The notes beneath the pieces were generated by a model. That model was not told the origin of the DNA, made no database searches, and saw only the letters and a program-made list of their open reading frames with translations. A stretch of DNA of 64,000 nucleotides. Source: Microbispora amethystogenes (GTDB taxonomy: Bacteria > Actinomycetota > Actinomycetes > Streptosporangiales > Streptosporangiaceae). Location of the stretch: positions 1 through 64,000 of the forward strand of contig NZ_BOOB01000054.1 in the NCBI RefSeq assembly GCF_016863015.1. The letters run 5' to 3'. The position numbers were made by a program, and so were the translations under genes. The stretch's first letter is position 1, and the number at the start of each line of letters is the position of its first letter. Shown here piece after piece: positions 54,991-64,000 of this stretch.

Positions 54991-55135
54991 TATGCCCCTT
55001 TTGCGTTGCGTGGGTGCTTTCGGGCGTCCGATGTGCGCCCTTCGCGTTCCATGTCAGGATCTCTGCATCGGGGTGCCCGTAATGGGCCACTTCGCCGCCG
55101 CATTCCATGGACCAGTAATCACCGCGCCCGATGAT

Positions 55136-55156
55136 TTGGTGCGCAATAACCACCAA
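55136..55156. promoter_or_regulatory. TTGGTG/CACCAA inverted repeat upstream of the first LuxR gene
   Basis: TTGGTG (55136-55141) and CACCAA (55151-55156) form 6-bp arms separated by 9 bp. They lie in a relatively AT-rich stretch about 100 bp before the LuxR start, with TAGGCT (55163-55168) as possible -10. This is a candidate operator. Confidence 0.4.
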
Positions 55157-55253
55157 TTTTGTTAGGCTGTGAGAAGTGAATCCCGGTCCGTCACCGCGGT
55201 GAAACGCCGGCGCAGCACGCGCCCGCACTCCACCGCCCTACCACGAACGCAGG

Positions 55254-58097
55254 ATGGTCCCGAGATCGGCGCACCCGCCCCTACAGGAGCGGGACGAGGG
55301 CGTCTCCATCCTGGTCGACGCGGCGCGTGCCGCCACCCCCGACGTGGGCGGGCGGATATTCGTCGTCGAGGGTCCTCCCGGAATCGGCAAGACGCGACTG
55401 CTGACCGTGGTACGAGAACGGCTGCGTCACGGCGGCCATTCCGTGGCCCGAGCCCTGGGGTCACCGCTGGAACGCGAGTTCGCCTACGGCGTGACGCGGC
55501 AATTGTTCGAGCCGATGCTGACCGCGGAAGCCGAGTTCGGCCGGGGTCCGCTGTTCGCCGGCGCCGCCGCGCAGGCCGCCTCGGTATTCACCGTGGAGGC
55601 GATCCGGCCCGTCGGCGACCTCCCGGTTTTGCACGGCCTGTACTGGCTGGTGGTGAACGCGTGTACGGCGGAACCGCTGACTCTCGTCGTCGACGACGTC
55701 CAGTACGCCGACCCGCCCTCTCTGCGCCTGCTGGCCTACCTGCTGCCCCGGCTGGACGGCCTGCCGCTGACCATGATGCTGGCGATGACGTCCGGCGCGC
55801 CGGTCCCCGACCTGCTGGCCGAGATCCTGCGCACGCCCAGCACCGAGTTCGTACGGCTGCGGCCGCTCGGGCTGCCCGGCACCGCCGCCGTGCTCGCGAC
55901 GATGTTCGGCGCCCGGCCTGACGACGCCTTCGTCGCCGCCTGTCACGACTCCAGCGGCGGCAACCCGCTCCTGCTGACCGAGCTGGCCCGGGGCTGCGTC
56001 GAACAGGGCATCACCCCCACGAGCGGCAACACCGCCCGGCTGGCCACGGTGCTCCTTCCGTCCCGGGTGAGGCCCCACCTGGGGGGCCTGCCGCAGGACG
56101 CCGTCGATGTGGCGCATGCCGTCGCCCTTCTGGGCAACGAGGCGGACCTGCCCGCGATCTCGGCGGTCTCCGGCCTCGGCGTCGAGGCCACCGCCGCCGC
56201 CGTCGACCGGCTGATCCGGAGTCATGTGCTGGTCCGCGCGCCCGCCGGCCGGTTCGGCTACCCGCACCAGCTGTTGCAACGGTCGGCCTACGAGCACCTG
56301 GACACCACCCGCCGGTTACGGGGACACCGGGCGGCGGCGCTGCACCTGGCCGCCACGGGCGCGGAGCCGGAGCGGATCGCCGCGCACATCCTGCAGGTGC
56401 CCCCGGGCGTGGTGCCGGACGCGGCCGGATACCTGCGGCGCGCCGCCGAGACCGCGCTGTTCCGCGGTTCCCCCGACAGCGCGTACACCTATCTGCGGCG
56501 GGCGTTGCCCGACGTGACCGGCGACCGGGACCGCCAGGTCCTGGTCGACCAGCTCGCCGACGTCGCGCTGCACAGCGATGTCGAGGCCGCCGCGCGCTAC
56601 GGCGAGCAGGCCCTGGCGTCGGCCGTCGAGCCCGCCGCCCGGGCGGCGGCCGGTCTACGGCTCGGGGAGGCGTTGCTGTTCGGCGGCGACACGGAGGCCG
56701 CCGTACGAGCCTGGCGTGACGCGCGGCAGGCGCTGGACAGGACGTCTGACCCGGGGCTGCGCTGGCATCTGGACGCGTACCTGGTCAACGTGACCGTGCT
56801 GGAACCCGGCCGGCTGCACCTGCTCGACGAGGTGGGGCAGGCCGCGGGCGACGACGAGCCGCCGAGCGCCGGCGGGCGGGCGCTCGACTGCGTGCTCGCC
56901 CTGCGGGCCGCGTTCGAGGCCCGCCCGCAGGCCGCGCAGGCCGCCCGCCGCGGCCTCTCCGACGGGCTGCTGGTGCGCCACGGCACCGGGGACAGCCCGC
57001 TCGTGTGCGGCTGGCTGGCGCTCCTGGCCGCCGAGGACGACCTGGCCGGCACGAGCATCGACCATGCCCGGCGGGAGGCGTACCGCCGCGGCAGCGTCCG
57101 GGCGCACGGGCCCGCGCACGCCCTGGCGGCGCTCCACGAACTGTGGCGCGGCAATCTCGCCGAGGCGGAGCGGGAGGCGCGCACGGCGGTGGAGGCCGTC
57201 GAGCGTTCGGGCGTACGGCTCGGCCGGCCGTTCGTCGCCCCGTTCCTGGCCGACATCCTGGCCGAACGCGGCGACCTGGCCGGCGCGCGGTCCGCGCTGG
57301 CGTGGGCCGGTCTGCCGGAGGAGCCACCGCCGGCCGGGCCCATGTACTTCTACGCCGACACACGGGCGCGGCTGCTCCGCCGTACGGTGGGCGGCGAGCG
57401 GGCGGTGGCCGCGGCGCTGGACGCCGGTCGCCTCTTCGCCCGCTTCGGCGGCGACAACCCCGCGTTCGTTCCCTGGCGCACCGAGGCGGCCCGCACCCTG
57501 CACCGGATGGGTCACGGCGACCAGGCGGCGGAGCTCGCGCTGGCCGAGGTGGCCCTGGCCCGCCGCTGGGGCGCGCCCCGGCCGCTGGGCCGCGCGTTGC
57601 GGGTCGCCGGCGTCGTGCTCGGCGCACAGGACGGCTTCCCGCTGCTGGCCGAGGCGGTCGACGTGCTGGCCGGATCGCTCGCCCGGCTGGAGTACGCCAA
57701 GGCGCTGGTGGACCTGGCCGCCGCGGCCGACCGGCGGGGCCGGCGCGGCTGGGCGCGCGAACTGCTGGACGACGCCGCCGAGCTGGCGGCCCAGTGCGAC
57801 TGTCCCCCGTTGCGTGAGCGCGTGGACGCCATGTCGGGGGCGGCCGGATCCCGGACCGCGCCGGCCGGCCCCGGCACCACCGCGCTGACCTCAACAGAGC
57901 GCCGGGTCGCCGAGCTGGCCGCCACCGGCATGTCCAACCGCGAGATCGCCGAAACCCTGTTCGTCACTCCCAAGACCGTCGAGCTGCATCTGACCAACAC
58001 CTACCGCAAGCTGCACATCGGCGGCCGGGTCGAGCTGGTCCACGCGCTGGACCGCGTTACGGCGGGGACCGCCAGACCGCCGCGGACCCGCGGATGA
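55254..58097 (+). CDS. LAL-type LuxR regulator (STAND ATPase), copy 1
   Basis: 947 residues. The N-terminal ATPase has Walker A GPPGIGKTRLL (about 40-50) and Walker B LTLVVDDVQYADP (about 142-154). A long helical middle follows, likely TPR-like. The C-terminus ends with the LuxR HTH: LTSTERRVAELAATGMSNRE, then IAETLFVTPKTVELHL. Such LAL proteins activate secondary-metabolite or catabolic genes on binding ATP and a ligand. Its last 207 bp are overlapped by the antisense tail of the MocR-like gene. Confidence 0.93.
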   Translation: MVPRSAHPPLQERDEGVSILVDAARAATPDVGGRIFVVEGPPGIGKTRLLTVVRERLRHGGHSVARALGSPLEREFAYGVTRQLFEPMLTAEAEFGRGPLFAGAAAQAASVFTVEAIRPVGDLPVLHGLYWLVVNACTAEPLTLVVDDVQYADPPSLRLLAYLLPRLDGLPLTMMLAMTSGAPVPDLLAEILRTPSTEFVRLRPLGLPGTAAVLATMFGARPDDAFVAACHDSSGGNPLLLTELARGCVEQGITPTSGNTARLATVLLPSRVRPHLGGLPQDAVDVAHAVALLGNEADLPAISAVSGLGVEATAAAVDRLIRSHVLVRAPAGRFGYPHQLLQRSAYEHLDTTRRLRGHRAAALHLAATGAEPERIAAHILQVPPGVVPDAAGYLRRAAETALFRGSPDSAYTYLRRALPDVTGDRDRQVLVDQLADVALHSDVEAAARYGEQALASAVEPAARAAAGLRLGEALLFGGDTEAAVRAWRDARQALDRTSDPGLRWHLDAYLVNVTVLEPGRLHLLDEVGQAAGDDEPPSAGGRALDCVLALRAAFEARPQAAQAARRGLSDGLLVRHGTGDSPLVCGWLALLAAEDDLAGTSIDHARREAYRRGSVRAHGPAHALAALHELWRGNLAEAEREARTAVEAVERSGVRLGRPFVAPFLADILAERGDLAGARSALAWAGLPEEPPPAGPMYFYADTRARLLRRTVGGERAVAAALDAGRLFARFGGDNPAFVPWRTEAARTLHRMGHGDQAAELALAEVALARRWGAPRPLGRALRVAGVVLGAQDGFPLLAEAVDVLAGSLARLEYAKALVDLAAAADRRGRRGWARELLDDAAELAAQCDCPPLRERVDAMSGAAGSRTAPAGPGTTALTSTERRVAELAATGMSNREIAETLFVTPKTVELHLTNTYRKLHIGGRVELVHALDRVTAGTARPPRTRG

Positions 58098-59663
58098 CCG
58101 GGCGGGAGGCCGCGGCACGCCGGGCACGAGATCGGTCTTGTCGCCGGCGTGCGGGCGGCGGCCGGACGCGGGCCGTGCCGAACACGGGGCCGGACACGGG
58201 TGCGTAGGCCCACCGTCGACGCCCCGGCCGGCCCGCGCTCGGGTCAGACCGGCCAGCACGGTGCGGACGGCCTGAAGGCCGTGGTGCAGTTCCTCGTCGG
58301 TCAGGTGGCCGAAACCGAGGACGATTCCGTCAGGGGCGTCGCCCGCCCGCACCTGGTACAGGTCCGACAGACGGCCCACGGTCACACCGCGGCCGGCGAG
58401 TTCGGTCGCCACGGAATCGACGATCTGGCGGGGTAACAGCAGTGCCGCGCTGGAACCGCGGGGGCCGAGAACCAGCCGGGCGGGCCGCCCGACATGTGCC
58501 AGCGCGGCACGCACCTCCTCGCGCCGCCGAGCGTGCAGCCGCGACGCGCGCCTGACGTGCTGGGCGACCGCCCGGTCACCGAGCAGGCGGGTGAACGCCG
58601 CCTGCGCCGTCCCGCCGAGCCGCCCGTCGTCACCCCCCGCGACCTGCGCGACCACCGGCACCAGTGGGCGCGGCAGCACCAGGTACGCCAGCCCGGGCGG
58701 GGCGAGACCGTCGCCCAGCGTCCCCGCGAGGATCACTCGCCCGCCCGCCAGGTCGAGCAGCGAAGGAAGCGGCCTGTCACCCGCCCCGGTCTGCTCGGTG
58801 CAGATGTCCACCAGATATCCGCCCGTCCGCCGGGCCCACTCCGCGAGCATCCGCCGGCGGGCCGGCGACAGCACCGCGCCGAACGGATGGTTGCCCTCGG
58901 CGAACACGACGGCGGCGCGCACCCCGTCCATCCCGCCCAGCAGGTCCACCCGCGCGCCCTCCGTGTCGGCCGGCAGCGGGTGGGTCGTCCATCCGGCCTG
59001 CCGCGCGGCCTGCACGGGATATCCCGGCGCCGGCTGCTCGACGGCCACCGTCGCCGCTCCGGCCTCCCGCTGTCCGATCTGCTGTCCGGTCGGCTGTCCG
59101 CTCAGCCGTCCGATCGCCTCGAACAGGAACCAGCAGGCCTGCCGCAGCCCGACGGCCACCACCACGTCACGGGCCTCGACACCGAGCCCGCGGGTCCGGT
59201 GCAGGTGCTCGGCGACGGCCTCGCGGAGGGCGGCCGATCCCAGCGGAGCCGCCTCGCCGTCCGGCGGCAGATAGCTGGCCTGGCGCCAGGCGGACCGCCA
59301 TGCGGCCAGCGGGAAGCCGCCGGCCGTGGCGGCGCGGGGAGTGAAGTCCGCCACGACCGGCCGGACGGGCGGCGAAGGGATGCTCCGGCGATGTGGTGAC
59401 GGCTCGCCCGTGACGTACGTGCCCGAGCGTGCCCGTCCCTCGACGAAGCCACGGGCCAGCAGCAGCTCGTAGGCCGACACCACCACCCCGCGGGACACTC
59501 CGAGCAACTGGGCCATCGCGCGAGTGGACGGAAGCCGCGCCCCGGCGGGCAGGAGGCCACCGCGGATCGCTTCGGCCAGTTGCTCCATGAGCTGCTGCGG
59601 CAGGTGTCCGCGCGAATCGCGACGGATGTCGAGGTAAGCGGCGAGCCCTTCTGCCGTGACCAT
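57891..59663 (-). CDS. MocR/GntR-family regulator with degenerate aminotransferase domain
   Basis: 590 residues from ATG 59663, with AAGGAGGG upstream. Residues 1-85 are a GntR winged helix (LPSTRAMAQLLGVSRGVVVS). Residues 110-475 align with the type I aminotransferase domain of MocR proteins. The PLP lysine loop, normally TxSKTLAPGLRLG, reads TLGDGLAPPGLAYL, placing Asp318 at the lysine position. The EDDYDxEFRY segment is DICTEQTGAGD. PLP binding is therefore probably lost. The family ends near 475; the rest runs antisense into the LuxR gene (58097-57891), so the natural stop may have been lost. Confidence 0.8.
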   Translation of the reverse strand: MVTAEGLAAYLDIRRDSRGHLPQQLMEQLAEAIRGGLLPAGARLPSTRAMAQLLGVSRGVVVSAYELLLARGFVEGRARSGTYVTGEPSPHRRSIPSPPVRPVVADFTPRAATAGGFPLAAWRSAWRQASYLPPDGEAAPLGSAALREAVAEHLHRTRGLGVEARDVVVAVGLRQACWFLFEAIGRLSGQPTGQQIGQREAGAATVAVEQPAPGYPVQAARQAGWTTHPLPADTEGARVDLLGGMDGVRAAVVFAEGNHPFGAVLSPARRRMLAEWARRTGGYLVDICTEQTGAGDRPLPSLLDLAGGRVILAGTLGDGLAPPGLAYLVLPRPLVPVVAQVAGGDDGRLGGTAQAAFTRLLGDRAVAQHVRRASRLHARRREEVRAALAHVGRPARLVLGPRGSSAALLLPRQIVDSVATELAGRGVTVGRLSDLYQVRAGDAPDGIVLGFGHLTDEELHHGLQAVRTVLAGLTRARAGRGVDGGPTHPCPAPCSARPASGRRPHAGDKTDLVPGVPRPPARSSAGPRRSGGPRRNAVQRVDQLDPAADVQLAVGVGQMQLDGLGSDEQGFGDLAVGHAGGGQLGDPALC

Positions 59664-59922
59664 GCGCCCTCCTTCTTCTGTCGGACGCCCGCCCCGAGTG
59701 GGCGCCACCATCAGAAGATCGGCCAACCGGCGGCCCCGGGGCATCGGGGTCCCCCCCAATGTCACCCCCTGTCTCCGCCGGCGGCGCGTCACCGCAGCTC
59801 AGAGGGGCCTGCCGAGCATCGTGGCCGCGGGACGCCGGGCGGATTTGAAACCATTTCTAGGGAAATCCCCGAGGCGGTCCGTACGAGATCGCTCTATCAT
59901 CCGCGGCTGGCAGACTTGGCGG

Positions 59923-62736
59923 GTGGATCACGGACCGTCCTTGCTGGAGCGCGACGCCGAGGTGGGGCGGATGCGGGGGCTCTTCGCCGCGGCGGCGCGC
60001 GGACAGGGCGGTGTGATGCTGATCGAGGGCCCGGCCGGCATCGGCAAGAGCGCGCTGGCCGGCGCCGCCCGCCGGCTCGGCAGGACGGCCGGCTGCCGGG
60101 TGCTCGGCGCCCGCGGCAGCCGGCTGGAGCAGCGGTTCGGCTACGGCGTGCTGCGTCAGCTGGTCGAACCGGTGGTGCTCGGCGCCGACACCGCACAGCG
60201 GGTGCGGCTGCTGCGTGGTCCCGCCCATCGGGCGCTCACGCTGCTCGACTCACATCTCGTTTCGCGCCTCGGCGGACCCGTGCCCGGTGACCTGGGGGCG
60301 TTCCACGTGCTGGCCCGGCTGCTGGTGAACCTCGCCAAGGCCGGTCCGGTGGCGCTGGTCGTCGACGACGTGCACTGGGCCGACGACCTCTCGCTGCGCG
60401 TGTTCCTGCACATGCTCCCCGGCCTGGCCGAGTCGCCGATGGCGGTGGTGCTGGCCGGTCGGCCGTCCGCCGCGCCTGGGCCGTTCGCGGAGCTCGCCGC
60501 CGATCCGGCCGTGACGGTGCTGCGGCCGGCTCCGCTGACGCCGGCCGGCACGGCCGCCCTGGTGCGCGCCGTCGGCGGCGAGGCGGCGGGCACCCGGCTG
60601 TGCGCGGCCTGTCACCGCCTGACCGGCGGCAACCCGCTGTTCGTACGGGAGCTGGCGGCGGCCGCGGGTGCCGCCGGCGGCACGGCGGCCGAGGGTGACG
60701 AGGAGGCGTTGCGTGCGCTCGGCGGGCCGGCGCTGAGCCGGTGGATGGACGCCGTGCTCGCGCACCTCACCCCCGAGGCCGTGCGGGTCGCTCAGGTATG
60801 CGCCGTACTGGGCGAGGAGGCCGGCCCGGGGCTCGTCGCCGAACTCGCGGGCGGCCCGGAGACACTCGCGCGGGGCCACGACGAACTGGTGGCGGCGGGC
60901 GTCCTGCGCGGCGGCGGGCGGCTCGAGTTCGTCCACGACCTGACCCGGCACGCCGTGCACTCCGGCATCGCCGTGGTGGAGCGCAGCCGCCTGCATCGGC
61001 GAGCGGCCGAGCTGCTCGCCGCCGGGCATCCGGCACCGCTGGTCGCCGCCCACCTGCTCGAGACCCTGCCCTCAGGCGACGGCTGGGTGGTGGACACGCT
61101 GGTGGCCGCCGCCGACCACGCGTCGAGCCGGGGGGCGCCACGGTCCGCGCTGGCATTCCTGGAGCGGGCCCTGCAGGAGCCGCCCACCCCGGAGGCGACC
61201 GCCGGCCTGGTGCGGATGGCCGGCGAGATCGCGTACTGGTTCGACTGGCCGGCCGCGATCGGCTACCTGCGACGCGCGGCCGCGCTGGCCCCGGACGCGG
61301 CCGGGCGGGCCGAGGCCACCGAGCTGCTCGGTCGTGCGGTGGTCCTCAACGGCCGCAACGCCGACGCGATCACCCTCATGGAGAACGCCCTCACCGAGCT
61401 GGGCGACGGGCACGCGGAGCTGGACCACCGGCTGCGGACGCAGATCATCGCGGCGGCGGCGGCCGAGCTGGACCTGCGGCACACCGGTGCGCGGCACCTG
61501 GCGGTGCTTTCGGCCGCGCCGAGGCTGAGCGACGAGGTGCGGTGCCAGCTCCACGGGTTCACCGCGTTCTGGACCGCCGTCGTCGAGCTCGACCGGGACG
61601 CGGCCGTTTCCACGGCGCTGCGGGTGCTGCGGCTGCGTTCGTCCGGCATGGCCGACCAGGAGGCGTCGTCGTCGCTTTCCTACCTGGTCCTGATCGACGC
61701 CGACCATGACGACGTGCTGCGGCAGCTCGACGGCGACTGGTCCGCGGCGCGTGAAACGGGCTCGCCATACACGGCCGCGCTGATCGGCTACCTCCGGGTG
61801 CACGCACTGCTGGCGCGCGGTCACCTCGCCGAGGCCGAGGCCGGCATCCGGCAGGTGGTACGACTCATCGGCAGGGTGCCGGTCCCGCTGACCCCGGTCT
61901 TCGCCGGAGAGATCCTGGCAGAGGTGCACCTCGCACAGGGGCGGCTGACAGCCGCTGCCGAGGCGCTCGCCGGAGCGTCCGCCGATGTCTCACCCTACAA
62001 GGCATTGCAATGCCGCCTGGACCTGATGTCTGCCCAGTTGGACCTCGCCCATGGGCGGGCCGAGCAGGCGGTCCGGCGGGCGGAGCAGGTGGGCCGCCGG
62101 TTGCTCGCGGACGGCTGGCTGAACCCGGCCTCGTATCCGTGGCGGATGGTGGCCGCACTGGGCAAGCACGTGCTCGGGGCCCGCGACGCGGCCCTGGCGC
62201 TGGCCGCCGAGGACCTCGACCTGGCCCGCCGATGGGGCGCCCCACGCGCCCTCGGCCGAGCGCTGCGGGTGGCGGCGACGGTGACCGGAGGCCGGGCCGA
62301 GCCGGAGTTGCTGGAGGAGGCGGTGCGGGTGCTGCGGACGGGCCCGGCCAGGCTGGAGCTCGCCACGGCCCTGCACGCCTTCGGCCGCCGCACGTGGCGG
62401 CAGCACCCCCAGGCCGGGCGGGCCGCCCTGACCGAGGCGCTCCGGCTGGCGGAGGAGTGCGGAGCCGCGGAGCTCGCGCGGCGAGCGCGGAGCGCACTGA
62501 CCGAGGCCGGTACGCGGCCGCCGGAACCGCACGCGGCTCGGCTGACCCCCGGAGAGTGGCGGGTGGCCCGGTTGGCGGCCCGAGGCAGGACCAACCGCCA
62601 GATCGCCCAGGAGCTGAACGTCACGCCCAAGACGGTCGAGACGCACCTCGGAAACATCTACCGCAAGCTTGGCGTCCGCAACCGCACCGCGATGGCCCGG
62701 GCGCTGGCCGCCACCGACCTCGACCATCCGGACTGA
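59923..62736 (+). CDS. LAL-type LuxR regulator (STAND ATPase), copy 2
   Basis: 937 residues from GTG 59923 (VDHGPSLLERDAEVGRM). Walker A GPAGIGKSALAG (about 36-47) and Walker B VALVVDDVHWADD (about 143-155). The middle is helical, and the C-terminal HTH is LTPGEWRVARLAARGRTNRQ, then IAQELNVTPKTVETHL. Overall organisation equals the LuxR gene at 55254, though sequence identity is limited. TATCAT at 59895-59900 is a plausible -10. The MocR-like gene between them is divergent from this one. Confidence 0.92.
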   Translation: MDHGPSLLERDAEVGRMRGLFAAAARGQGGVMLIEGPAGIGKSALAGAARRLGRTAGCRVLGARGSRLEQRFGYGVLRQLVEPVVLGADTAQRVRLLRGPAHRALTLLDSHLVSRLGGPVPGDLGAFHVLARLLVNLAKAGPVALVVDDVHWADDLSLRVFLHMLPGLAESPMAVVLAGRPSAAPGPFAELAADPAVTVLRPAPLTPAGTAALVRAVGGEAAGTRLCAACHRLTGGNPLFVRELAAAAGAAGGTAAEGDEEALRALGGPALSRWMDAVLAHLTPEAVRVAQVCAVLGEEAGPGLVAELAGGPETLARGHDELVAAGVLRGGGRLEFVHDLTRHAVHSGIAVVERSRLHRRAAELLAAGHPAPLVAAHLLETLPSGDGWVVDTLVAAADHASSRGAPRSALAFLERALQEPPTPEATAGLVRMAGEIAYWFDWPAAIGYLRRAAALAPDAAGRAEATELLGRAVVLNGRNADAITLMENALTELGDGHAELDHRLRTQIIAAAAAELDLRHTGARHLAVLSAAPRLSDEVRCQLHGFTAFWTAVVELDRDAAVSTALRVLRLRSSGMADQEASSSLSYLVLIDADHDDVLRQLDGDWSAARETGSPYTAALIGYLRVHALLARGHLAEAEAGIRQVVRLIGRVPVPLTPVFAGEILAEVHLAQGRLTAAAEALAGASADVSPYKALQCRLDLMSAQLDLAHGRAEQAVRRAEQVGRRLLADGWLNPASYPWRMVAALGKHVLGARDAALALAAEDLDLARRWGAPRALGRALRVAATVTGGRAEPELLEEAVRVLRTGPARLELATALHAFGRRTWRQHPQAGRAALTEALRLAEECGAAELARRARSALTEAGTRPPEPHAARLTPGEWRVARLAARGRTNRQIAQELNVTPKTVETHLGNIYRKLGVRNRTAMARALAATDLDHPD

Positions 62737-62760
62737 ACCGCGCCGCCGGGTGCGCCCGGG

Positions 62761-63774
62761 TCACTCGCGGGCGGTGGCGGTGGAGCTCATGTCGGGGTAG
62801 CGCGCGCCGGCCACCTTCGCGGCCAGCGGCTCCAGCGCGGCGAGCTCGTCGTCCGACAGGGCCAGCGTCGCGGCCGCGACGTTCTGCCGGAGCCGATCGG
62901 GAGAACGCGTGCCGGGAATGGGTAGAACCGTAAGGCCGTGGACCCGGGAACGCTGGTGGACCCAGGCGAGCGCGACCTGCGCGGGAGTGACCTCGCGCCG
63001 CGCGGCGATGTCGCGGACGGGTTCGAGGAGCGCGGCGTTCGCGTCGGCGTGGTCGCCGGTGAACCGCGGCATCTTCAACCGGACGTCACCCGTGCTCAGC
63101 CCCTGGGCGCCGGTGAACGCTCCGGTGAGGAAGCCCCGGCCGAGGGGCGAGTAGGCGACGACCGCCACGCCGAGCTCCGCCGCCGCCGGGACCACCGAAT
63201 CCTCGATGTCGCGGGTGAACAGCGACCATTCGGACTGCAGCGCCGCGATCGGGTGCACGCCGTGCGCCGCGCGCAGTTCGGCCCCGGTCACCTCCGACAG
63301 GCCGAGGTGCCGCACCTTGCCCTCGCGCACCAGCTCGGCCATGGCGCCGGCCGTCTCCTCGATGGGGACGGACGTGTCGCGGCGATGCGCGTAATAGAGG
63401 TCGATCTCGTCGATGCCGAGGCGCTTCAGGCTCGCGTCGACGCTCTGGCGCACGTACGCCCGGTCGCCGCGGACCTCGCTCCAGGACTTCTCGCCCGGCC
63501 GCCGGACGATGCCGAACTTGGTGGCGAGGAAGACCCGGTCGCGGTGCGCGCGGACGAAGGGGCCGAGGAACCTCTCGTTGTCGCCGTCTCCGTAAAGATC
63601 GGCGGTGTCGAACATGGTGACGCCCAGGTCGAGGGCGATCCGCAGGGTCTCCCGGGCCTCGTCCGGCGCCGTCGGCCCGTAGAACTCGCTGAAGCCCATG
63701 CAGCCGAGGCCCTGCGCGCCGACCGGCGGGCCGCCGGCGCCGAGGGGAACTGCCGGGAGGATCGAAGCAGACAT
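62761..63774 (-). CDS. Aldo/keto reductase
   Basis: 337 residues, a TIM-barrel NADP(H)-dependent oxidoreductase. The catalytic tetrad is visible: Asp and Tyr in MFDTADLYGDGDN, Lys in FLATKFGIV, His in YYAHRRD. GLGCMGFSEFYG is the substrate loop and VLPIPGTRSPDRLRQN the NADP site. It resembles YajO/AKR13-like reductases; the substrate is unknown. AAAGGAG precedes the ATG. The TetR gene upstream on the same strand may control it. Confidence 0.93.
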   Translation of the reverse strand: MSASILPAVPLGAGGPPVGAQGLGCMGFSEFYGPTAPDEARETLRIALDLGVTMFDTADLYGDGDNERFLGPFVRAHRDRVFLATKFGIVRRPGEKSWSEVRGDRAYVRQSVDASLKRLGIDEIDLYYAHRRDTSVPIEETAGAMAELVREGKVRHLGLSEVTGAELRAAHGVHPIAALQSEWSLFTRDIEDSVVPAAAELGVAVVAYSPLGRGFLTGAFTGAQGLSTGDVRLKMPRFTGDHADANAALLEPVRDIAARREVTPAQVALAWVHQRSRVHGLTVLPIPGTRSPDRLRQNVAAATLALSDDELAALEPLAAKVAGARYPDMSSTATARE

Positions 63775-63810
63775 GCGAAGGTCTCCTTTGGTGTGCTCCC
63801 GGCGGCTGTC

Positions 63811-64000
63811 CTACTCCGGGGAGGCGGCGATGGAGGCGAAGAGCAGGCCGCTCATCTCCGCCCAGCGGCGGGGCAGGTCGGCGCGCTGGTTGAGGACGTC
63901 GCAGACGTGCTGCAGGCCGAAGAACGCCGACACGAGCATGTACGCGGCGGACTCGGGGTCCATGCCGTCGCGGAGCTGGCCGGCGCCGCTCGCCTTCGCC
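63811..64000 (-). CDS. TetR-family regulator, gamma-butyrolactone-receptor-like, C-terminal part only
   Basis: Only the last 62 codons are inside the window, ending TAG at 63811. They read ASGAGQLRDGMDPESAAYML, then FFGLQHVCDVLNQRADLPRR. This matches the C-terminal ligand domain of ScbR/ArpA-type proteins (typical ASGAGELR...DPEAAA...FFGVQ...RADL). The DNA-binding part lies beyond the edge. It is on the same strand as, and 37 nt before, the aldo/keto reductase gene. Confidence 0.7.
   Translation of the reverse strand, partial: AKASGAGQLRDGMDPESAAYMLVSAFFGLQHVCDVLNQRADLPRRWAEMSGLLFASIAASPE

Overview
The window is high-GC DNA with GTG starts, four-base stop/start overlaps and candidate leaderless promoters. 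It is typical of a filamentous actinobacterium. The gene order (metG-tatD-rsmA-ispE, rsmI with a Pmt O-mannosyltransferase, and galU-moeA/glp-moaC-mogA-rimJ-glpR) and the many signalling and LuxR genes suggest a member of the Streptosporangiaceae or a close relative. That placement is inferred from gene content, not from a search.

Bases 1-16500 are mostly core. They hold an ABC-F ATPase (cut by the window edge), ispE, a membrane Ser/Thr kinase with an integrin-like FG-GAP outer domain, rsmA, tatD and metG. A protein-mannosylation neighbourhood follows: a DPM1-like polyprenol glycosyltransferase, a multi-spanning glycosyltransferase-like protein, and Pmt beside rsmI. An uncharacterised repeat-bearing protein ends the block.

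Bases 16500-27500 are accessory. Two paralogous secreted FnIII-CBM2 proteins bracket a broken peptide exporter and a 55-codon peptide with a double-glycine leader, a possible orphaned bacteriocin/RiPP locus. After them come a methyltransferase, a TetR-VOC pair with a clear palindromic operator, small proteins of unknown function, an aquaporin-like/ferritin-like gene pair, a secreted or membrane hydrolase, a frameshifted transposase-like remnant, tRNA-Ala(CGC) and glpR/sepX.

Bases 27800-39400 hold the conserved glp locus, split by two tandem secreted proteins with a GDEN repeat. Next come galU, 5-formyl-THF cyclo-ligase, a cation/proton antiporter, an FmdB protein, an MTA-phosphorylase-like gene, a SAF-domain protein, a VanY-type peptidase and tRNA-Arg(CCT).

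Bases 39600-49500 are a catabolic island: a DeoR regulator, acetyltransferase, APC permease, two-part FAD oxidoreductase, small coupled protein, class II aldolase, FGGY kinase and aldehyde dehydrogenase. GTTCG/CGAAC half-sites occur in both the DeoR promoter and the central divergent promoter, which points to local control. A truncated endonuclease/phosphatase gene follows.

Bases 49900-64000 hold an ABC exporter with its own NarL-type two-component system, a secreted two-repeat protein, two large LAL-type LuxR regulators around a degenerate MocR-like regulator, an aldo/keto reductase, and the end of a TetR gene resembling gamma-butyrolactone receptors. I saw no CRISPR array, rRNA or intact insertion sequence.
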